From: DASWHD01 sp036393335
Lineage (GTDB): Bacteria > CG2-30-53-67 > CG2-30-70-394
Assembly: GCA_036393335.1 (NCBI GenBank)
Contig: DASWHD010000167.1
Location: 1 to 20,504, forward strand
Direction of reading: 5' to 3'
Length of the DNA: 20,504 bases
Made by a program: the position numbers and the translations under genes. The number at the start of each line of letters is the position of its first letter. Positions within the stretch are counted from its first letter, which is position 1. Under the pieces are notes generated by a model, which saw only the letters and a list, made by a program, of their open reading frames with translations, had not been told where the DNA came from and searched no databases. Of this stretch, positions 16,021-20,504 are shown piece after piece.

Positions 16021-18111
16021 TTACCCCTCTAGGCCTTTCTGGAGCTGTTTCGCCGCCTCGACCCATGGCCCGCGTGGATTGGGCGCCAGGGCGGCCGCGA
16101 TCTCCCGCTTGGCGATCTCGGTCTGGCCGACCTCGTGCGCGATGGCCGCGAGGTGGTAATGCACCACAGGCTGTGCCTCCTTGCCTTCCAAGGCCTTGGT
16201 CAAGACCTCAAAGGCCGCCGCTTTATCCCCCTTCTTCAACAACACCCAGGCGTAGGTATCGGCGACGTTGACGTCGGCCGGGAACCGCTCCACCAGCCCC
16301 TTGGCGAGTTTTTCCGCGCGGCCCAGATCCCGGCCCATTTCCGCGAAGCGGAAGGCAAGATTGTTGGCCGCAATCGGGTGGTCGGGTTGCAGGGTGAGGA
16401 TCTGGTCGTAAGTCTTGATTACCTCATCCCCTTGATTTGCTGCCTCCAACAACTGGGCGAAACTGACGAGCAAAGGCACCGACTTCGGATACTTCACAAC
16501 CTGGGCACGGAGGAGGTTGATCCCCTTATCCACGTGCCCCGTGCGTGCCTCCAGCACCGCCTGCTGGACGGCGAAGATCGGATTCTCCGGAAAGCGCTCC
16601 ACCAACCCGCCGATCACCTCGTGGGCCCGCTCCACCTGGCCAGTCCCCGCCAACACGCCAATCAGCAGATCGATGCCCTCCGGGGGCGGCGCCGGCATCT
16701 CCGCGAACGGCTCCAGCCGCGCGAGGGCGGTGTCGGCGTCCTGGTCCTGGAGATAGAGGCGGGCGAGCTGGATGCGGGCACCCGTGTTGTCCGGGCTCAG
16801 CTCCACGACCTTTTCCAGCTCCTGACGGGCGAGGAGGCTCTCGCCGAGGACCAGGTGTGCGCCGGCAAGCCCCGCATGGACCATCGCATCTTGAGGCGCC
16901 TCCTTGAGCAGCTCGCGGAACTGATCGAGGGCGCCTTGCGCATCCTGATTGAACAGGCGCAGCTGTGCCTGCATCACACGACCGTCGAAGTTGTCCTGAT
17001 CCGCCGCCAGGATCTCATCCACCACAGCCTGGGCCTCCGGCGCCTTCTTGAGCTGAAGATAGAGGTGCGCCAAGTCATAGTGAATGGTGGATGGTGCCGT
17101 CACCTTTTCTTTGGCCCGCACTATCACCGCCACCGCGTCGTCGATCTTCCCCTGAGCCGCCTTGATGCGGGTGTATCCCTGCAACAACCGGGCATCGGGA
17201 ATGGCGGTCTCGATCCCAGCGAGCAGGATCTTTTCCGCCTCCGCTACGTTCTTCAGGCGCAGGTAGGTATCGGCTGCGAACAGCCGCCCCTCGGGGGAGA
17301 GATCGCCCCGGGAGACGAATCCTTGCAGGACCCGTTGCAGGTCATCGATGCGACTCTGTCGCCCGTAGAAGGTAACCAGGCCGGCGGTGAGCTGAAGATT
17401 GCCCGTTTGTTCCGTCAGGGCCTGGGTGAGCGTGGCCTCGGCGGCCGCAAGGTCCCCGCGTTCCTCTTGCAGGCGCGAGAGCAGCAGGATGGCGACGACG
17501 TCCGTCGGCACCTCCGTGACGGCCGCCCGGGCGTACTCTTCGGCCGCAGCCAACTGTTTGTCCTTGACCGCCATCTGGGCCAGGGCCTTGTTCACCCCAC
17601 CACGCTGTTCCGGTGTCAGGTTCTCCCCGGCCAAGAGCCCCTTGAGCAGCGACGCCGCCTCTTCTCCACGGTCACGCATCTGCAGACCAGCGGCCTCGAG
17701 TCGCACCACATCGAAGGTGTGGCGGGTCTCTTCCGGCAGTCCTGACAACACCTCGTCGAGGCGCTCGAACTGCCGGGCAGCGACCAGGAGATTGCCCAAG
17801 GGGATGACATACTCGGGATTGGCCGGCTCAAGCTCCACCGCCTTGGTGTAATAGCCGAAGGCGGAGCGATACTCCTGATCCTTGAGGTAGGTCTCACCGA
17901 GGAGGGCGTACGCCTCAGCGAACTCGGGGGCGATCTGGACCGTGTTCTTGAGCTCGATGATCCCCTCCGAGGACTTGTTCTCGGCGAGATACTTCTTCGC
18001 ACGCTCGAAGTGGGCATCGCGACGCTCCTCGCGCGAGCCACACCCGGGCAGTGCCAGCGCGGCCATGAGGGCGAAACCCAGCGCGAGAGACAGCGGCTTC
18101 AGCAAGGTCAT
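16021..18111 (-). CDS. TPR-repeat lipoprotein of EPS/PEP-CTERM locus (PrsT-like)
   Basis: This is a 696-residue lipoprotein. A signal peptide (MTLLKPLSLALGFALMAALA) ends in the lipobox LPGC, with Cys24 lipidated and Gly-Ser next to it. From about residue 30 to the end the protein is a chain of tetratricopeptide repeats, for example AEAYALLGETYLKDQEYRSAFGYYTKAVELEP, LEKVVELSPDNTGARIQLARLYLQDQDADTAL and DQILTLQPDHPIAANNLAFRFAEMGR. The family member PrsT of XrtA loci is, from memory, near 900 residues, so this one is shorter and the name is only by similarity. It probably scaffolds EPS assembly or export at the membrane. The ATG at 18109-18111 has GGAG at 7 nt; the longer frame upstream lacks a signal peptide. 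It is the first gene of the EPS operon, divergent from REC-LpxC. Confidence 0.85.
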   Translation of the reverse strand: MTLLKPLSLALGFALMAALALPGCGSREERRDAHFERAKKYLAENKSSEGIIELKNTVQIAPEFAEAYALLGETYLKDQEYRSAFGYYTKAVELEPANPEYVIPLGNLLVAARQFERLDEVLSGLPEETRHTFDVVRLEAAGLQMRDRGEEAASLLKGLLAGENLTPEQRGGVNKALAQMAVKDKQLAAAEEYARAAVTEVPTDVVAILLLSRLQEERGDLAAAEATLTQALTEQTGNLQLTAGLVTFYGRQSRIDDLQRVLQGFVSRGDLSPEGRLFAADTYLRLKNVAEAEKILLAGIETAIPDARLLQGYTRIKAAQGKIDDAVAVIVRAKEKVTAPSTIHYDLAHLYLQLKKAPEAQAVVDEILAADQDNFDGRVMQAQLRLFNQDAQGALDQFRELLKEAPQDAMVHAGLAGAHLVLGESLLARQELEKVVELSPDNTGARIQLARLYLQDQDADTALARLEPFAEMPAPPPEGIDLLIGVLAGTGQVERAHEVIGGLVERFPENPIFAVQQAVLEARTGHVDKGINLLRAQVVKYPKSVPLLVSFAQLLEAANQGDEVIKTYDQILTLQPDHPIAANNLAFRFAEMGRDLGRAEKLAKGLVERFPADVNVADTYAWVLLKKGDKAAAFEVLTKALEGKEAQPVVHYHLAAIAHEVGQTEIAKREIAAALAPNPRGPWVEAAKQLQKGLEG

Positions 18112-18361
18112 CGGGCAACTCCAGAAAAAAGGTATCGTCTGGCGGAAGGATGAATTCTGCACCATCTCAAGGGTCGATGCGACAACCACAACCCGCAGGG
18201 GGTGGGGTAATCGGCCATGGCCCGGCACATCTCAAGATCCGCGACTGACCCATGTGCATCGGCGTGGATCTTCTTGGCCGAGGGGGGAGAACTCGCTAGG
18301 ATTATTCAAACGACCCGGCTTTTTCCACGCGCACGAAGGATCCGGGCCAAGGGAAACGACA
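18112..18361. promoter_or_regulatory. Divergent control region between EPS operon and REC-LpxC gene
   Basis: This 250-bp region lies between two divergent starts and should contain both promoters. It holds a direct repeat CATCTCAAG at 18163-18171 and 18228-18236 (65 bp apart), a spacing close to six helical turns. It could be a regulator-binding pair, but it may be chance. A candidate promoter for the rightward gene is listed separately. No convincing promoter was found for the leftward gene. Confidence 0.4.
18274..18302 (+). promoter_or_regulatory. Candidate sigma-70 promoter of the REC-LpxC gene
   Basis: TTGGCC (18274-18279) and TAGGAT (18297-18302) are separated by exactly 17 bp and each match the sigma-70 consensus at 4 of 6 positions. 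Transcription would start near 18309, leaving a leader of about 53 nt before the ATG. Confidence 0.4.
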
Positions 18362-19633
18362 ATGCCTCCTGCCAACGTCTACATCCTCGACGACGAGCCC
18401 AACATCCTCAAGACCCTGGAGGGCTGCCTCCAGGACGAGGGGTTCACGGTCACCACCCAACAGACCTCGTTGAAGTTGGAGGAGGACCTGCAACGACTCC
18501 ATCCCGATCTGATCCTCCTCGACATCTGGATGCCGGAACGCGACGGGATCGAGGCGTTGCGTATCATCAAGGCGTTCGATCCGAAGATCGAGGTGATCGT
18601 CATCACCGGCCATGGCAACGTCCGGACCGCCGTCGAGGTCACCCGCCTCGGCGCCTACGACTTCGTCGAAAAGCCGATCAATCTCGACACCCTCCTGGCG
18701 GCCATCGAGGGCGCCCTCGCCCGGCGGATGGGACGCAACCAGCGGCCGGGGGGCAATGGCGAAGGGCAGCCACGGCCGGAGACCCGGTCCACCTCCGGCG
18801 CCGGTCTGCCCCAACGCACCTTGGGGCGCAGTGTGGTGGTGGGGGGGATGGGGCTGCACTCCGGCGAGAAGACCGGTGTCATCCTGTCACCTCTGCCCCC
18901 GGGCTCGGGGATCCTGTTCGCCGACATCAACCGCGGGGACACGGTACCGGCCCTGGTCGACTACGTGGACACCACCGGCTTTGCCACCACCTTACGGCGC
19001 GGCACGACGGCGGTGCACACCACCGAGCACTTCCTCGCCACCCTGTCGATGTACGGTGTCACCAATCTGATGGTGAAGGTCCACGAGGAGCTGCCCATCA
19101 TGGACGGCAGCGCGGCGGAGTTCTGCCGGGTCGTGGAGGAAGCAGGGATCGAGGAACAGCCCGCAGAGGTCTTTCCCCTGATCCTCGATGAGCCGTTGAC
19201 CGTGGGTGACGAGGCGTCGGGCAAGTACTTGAAGGTCGAGCCTGCCGACGAGCTGATCATCACCTACACCATCGACTACCCCGCGCCCATCGGCCGTGAC
19301 ACCCACACCTTCCACGCCACCGGTGTCGCGGCGTTCTGTCAGGAGATCGCACCGGCCCGCACCTTTGGTTTCCTCAAGGACATCGCCCAACTCGAGGCGA
19401 TGGGACTCGGTGGCGGCGGCCGCATGGACAACTTCATCCTCGTGGATGATCAGGAAAAGAGGATCCTCAACACCGACCTGCGTTTTCCGAATGAGTTCAC
19501 CCGTCACAAGATCCTCGACATCCTCGGCGACTTCGCCCTCCTCGGCCGCCCATTGCGGGCCCGCATCACCGGCTGCCGTACCGGTCATACGGAAAATACC
19601 GCCATGGTGCGTAAGCTCGCCGCCCTCAAGTAG
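18362..19633 (+). CDS. lpxC: Receiver domain fused to UDP-3-O-acyl-N-acetylglucosamine deacetylase (REC-LpxC)
   Basis: This single uninterrupted 423-residue frame holds two complete domains. Residues 1-122 are an NtrX/NtrC-like receiver with Asp10, Asp11, phospho-acceptor Asp54 (LLDIWMPERDG), Thr82 (VITGHGN) and Lys104 (VEKPI). A Gly/Pro/Arg-rich linker (about 123-149) leads into LpxC (150-423), which starts PQRTLGRSVVVGGMGLHSGEK. LpxC removes acetate from UDP-3-O-acyl-GlcNAc, the committed step of lipid A synthesis. Zinc ligands His223 (TTEH), His382 and Asp386 (HKILD) are present. So are catalytic Glu222, His409 (TGHTEN) and the PIMDGSA and ARTFGFLKDI motifs, so activity is expected. The protein ends 14 residues after His409, without the C-terminal FtsH degron tail of E. 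coli LpxC. The ATG follows AAGGGA. It is not next to ftsZ, the usual gammaproteobacterial site. Confidence 0.95.
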   Translation: MPPANVYILDDEPNILKTLEGCLQDEGFTVTTQQTSLKLEEDLQRLHPDLILLDIWMPERDGIEALRIIKAFDPKIEVIVITGHGNVRTAVEVTRLGAYDFVEKPINLDTLLAAIEGALARRMGRNQRPGGNGEGQPRPETRSTSGAGLPQRTLGRSVVVGGMGLHSGEKTGVILSPLPPGSGILFADINRGDTVPALVDYVDTTGFATTLRRGTTAVHTTEHFLATLSMYGVTNLMVKVHEELPIMDGSAAEFCRVVEEAGIEEQPAEVFPLILDEPLTVGDEASGKYLKVEPADELIITYTIDYPAPIGRDTHTFHATGVAAFCQEIAPARTFGFLKDIAQLEAMGLGGGGRMDNFILVDDQEKRILNTDLRFPNEFTRHKILDILGDFALLGRPLRARITGCRTGHTENTAMVRKLAALK

Positions 19634-19899
19634 GTTGCCCAAGCATCGGCCCTCTAAAGCCGGCCGTGGCGCCCCGAACTGATCTGTGACGGTCGATGTT
19701 TCGGGCCGCAGATTCGCGCAGAGATCGACGGGAGAGAAAGGCTTCGCCTGGGAGGGTGCAGACGCGCTTATGCGTAGGGCTGGCGTCAGTCGGCCACGGT
19801 AGCGGTGTCCGCCGCGAATCGCTCACCCCGGGATCACTCCCCTTCACGCGGTCCCCAATAACAAATCTACGCCCCTGTGCGTAATCTGCGGCAAAGAAG
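19634..19899. other. Intergenic region before lgt
   Basis: This 266-bp non-coding gap separates the REC-LpxC stop from lgt. A short open frame near 19696-19884 is Arg-rich with no coding character. A small stem TACGC/GCGTA (19868-19883) lies 17 nt before the lgt ATG and may influence its translation. I found no tRNA, no cyclic di-GMP riboswitch core and no T-tailed terminator. A promoter for lgt is likely but not identifiable with confidence. Confidence 0.3.
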
Positions 19900-20504
19900 A
19901 TGCTCCCGATCCTCTGCAAAATTGGCCCTCTCACTATCCATACTTACGGGGTATTGCTGGCAGCGGCCTACCTCGCCGGGATGTGGGTCGTCGTTCGTTC
20001 GGCCAGGGAGGCGGGTGCTGACCCCGACCAGGTGTTGGACTGGCTCTTCTGGGGCATCGTCGGGGCGATCGTCGGGGCACGGCTGCTCTACGTGGTGGTG
20101 AACCTTGACCACTACGTGTCTCAACCCATCGAAATCGTGCAGGTGTGGAAGGGAGGGTTAGTCTTCTACGGTGGAGTGTTCGGTGGTTTTGTTACGGCGA
20201 TGCTTTATCTATTGCCGCGCCGGCTGCCGGCCTGGCAATGGGCCGACTTCGTTGCCCCGGCCCTCGCCCTCGGCCAGGCAGTCGGGCGGATGGGGTGCCT
20301 GGCGGCCGGCTGCTGCTACGGGAAGCCGACCCAACTGCCGTGGGCGATCCACTTCCACGACCCCGCCTCCCTCGCCCCCCTCGACGTCGGGCTCCACCCG
20401 ACCCAAGTCTACGACGCCCTATGCGGTGTGGCGATCTTCGCCGTCCTGTGCGCCGTGCGCCGGCACAAGCGATTCCACGGCCAGGTCATGCTCGCCTACC
20501 TGTT
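19900..20504 (+). CDS. lgt: Prolipoprotein diacylglyceryl transferase, N-terminal part (runs off right edge)
   Basis: About 201 codons are visible from ATG 19900; an in-frame TAA at 19882-19884 rules out a longer start. Lgt transfers diacylglycerol from phosphatidylglycerol to the lipobox cysteine of prolipoproteins in the inner membrane. Visible landmarks are IHTYGVLLAAAYLAG (first membrane helix), the WLFWGIVGAIVGARLLYV helix, VWKGGLVFYGG, the signature GQAVGRMGCLAAGCCYGKPT, and LHPTQVYDAL near the end. The signature is the GCCYG subtype rather than the E. coli GRIGNFINGELWGR form. Its likely clients here include the TPR lipoprotein at 16021-18111 and the left-edge lipoprotein. The Shine-Dalgarno sequence is weak (AAAGAAG directly before the ATG). 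It lies on the same strand as REC-LpxC, 266 bp downstream, so co-transcription is possible. Confidence 0.95.
   Translation, partial: MLPILCKIGPLTIHTYGVLLAAAYLAGMWVVVRSAREAGADPDQVLDWLFWGIVGAIVGARLLYVVVNLDHYVSQPIEIVQVWKGGLVFYGGVFGGFVTAMLYLLPRRLPAWQWADFVAPALALGQAVGRMGCLAAGCCYGKPTQLPWAIHFHDPASLAPLDVGLHPTQVYDALCGVAIFAVLCAVRRHKRFHGQVMLAYL

Noticed and set aside
15923..16066. N-terminal extension of the chain-length protein
   Set aside because: The extension overlaps the 3' end of the TPR lipoprotein gene and puts 48 non-family residues before the Wzz start. The ATG at 15922 has a strong GGAGG site.
16135..17745. A 536-codon plus-strand frame opposite the TPR lipoprotein
   Set aside because: Its composition (Leu, Arg, Gln, His-rich without motifs) mirrors the repeated TPR codons on the other strand. 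No start context or neighbouring gene supports it.
17942..18361. A longer upstream start for the REC-LpxC gene
   Set aside because: The frame is open but overlaps the divergent TPR lipoprotein gene and lacks domain similarity. The receiver domain begins cleanly at the ATG at 18362, which follows an AAGGGA site.
19634..19899. Possible tRNA or cyclic di-GMP riboswitch before lgt
   Set aside because: Only short stems such as TACGC/GCGTA are seen. No cloverleaf and none of the conserved riboswitch core sequences could be found.

Overview
The window is GC-rich and gene-dense. It reads as an environmental Gram-negative proteobacterium: it carries a lipid A deacetylase, prolipoprotein processing, a Wzz-type exopolysaccharide locus of the XrtA/PEP-CTERM kind, and a CysM closely resembling the beta/gamma-proteobacterial enzyme. 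The Lgt at the right edge has the GCCYGKPT-type motif more familiar from deltaproteobacteria and relatives. I therefore place the organism only as 'proteobacterium, possibly gamma, with delta-like envelope genes'.

Layout from left to right. (1) 1-189, minus: the start of a small lipoprotein running off the left edge. (2) 322-9039, minus, transcribed right to left: a four-gene signalling operon. It starts with a REC-PAS-histidine kinase, followed by a GAF-GAF-GAF-kinase-REC-REC-HPt protein, a membrane sensor kinase-REC-HPt protein, and a REC-GGDEF diguanylate cyclase as output. Two of the three junctions are 4-bp stop/start overlaps. (3) 9083-11087: the divergent pair cysM and usp. Each gene is followed directly at its stop codon by a ~225-245 bp imperfect palindrome. 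The palindrome core is an inverted pair of REP sequences with GTAGGAGCC heads, i.e. a REPIN-like element. (4) 11107-18111, minus: a five-gene exopolysaccharide operon. In transcription order it encodes a TPR lipoprotein (PrsT-like), a Wzz-type chain-length protein, a CpsD/BY-kinase-like ATPase with an altered Walker A motif, an ExeA/XrtA-type ATPase and UDP-GlcNAc 2-epimerase (WecB). No glycosyltransferase, flippase, export porin or exosortase lies in the window. (5) 18362-19633, plus, divergent from the EPS operon: one uninterrupted gene encoding a complete response-regulator receiver domain fused to a complete, apparently active LpxC. (6) 19900 to the right edge: lgt, partial.

The most unusual item is the REC-LpxC fusion. 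LpxC catalyses the committed step of lipid A synthesis; in E. coli it is controlled by FtsH proteolysis through a C-terminal tail. Here the tail is absent and a phospho-acceptor domain with all its key residues sits at the N-terminus. This suggests, as inference, that lipid A synthesis is under direct two-component control at protein level. Its neighbours are a surface polysaccharide operon, a TPR lipoprotein and the lipoprotein-modifying enzyme Lgt. A large phosphorelay ending in a c-di-GMP synthase lies 9 kb away. Together the window looks like an envelope and surface-polysaccharide control region, but no physical link between the phosphorelay and REC-LpxC is shown by sequence.
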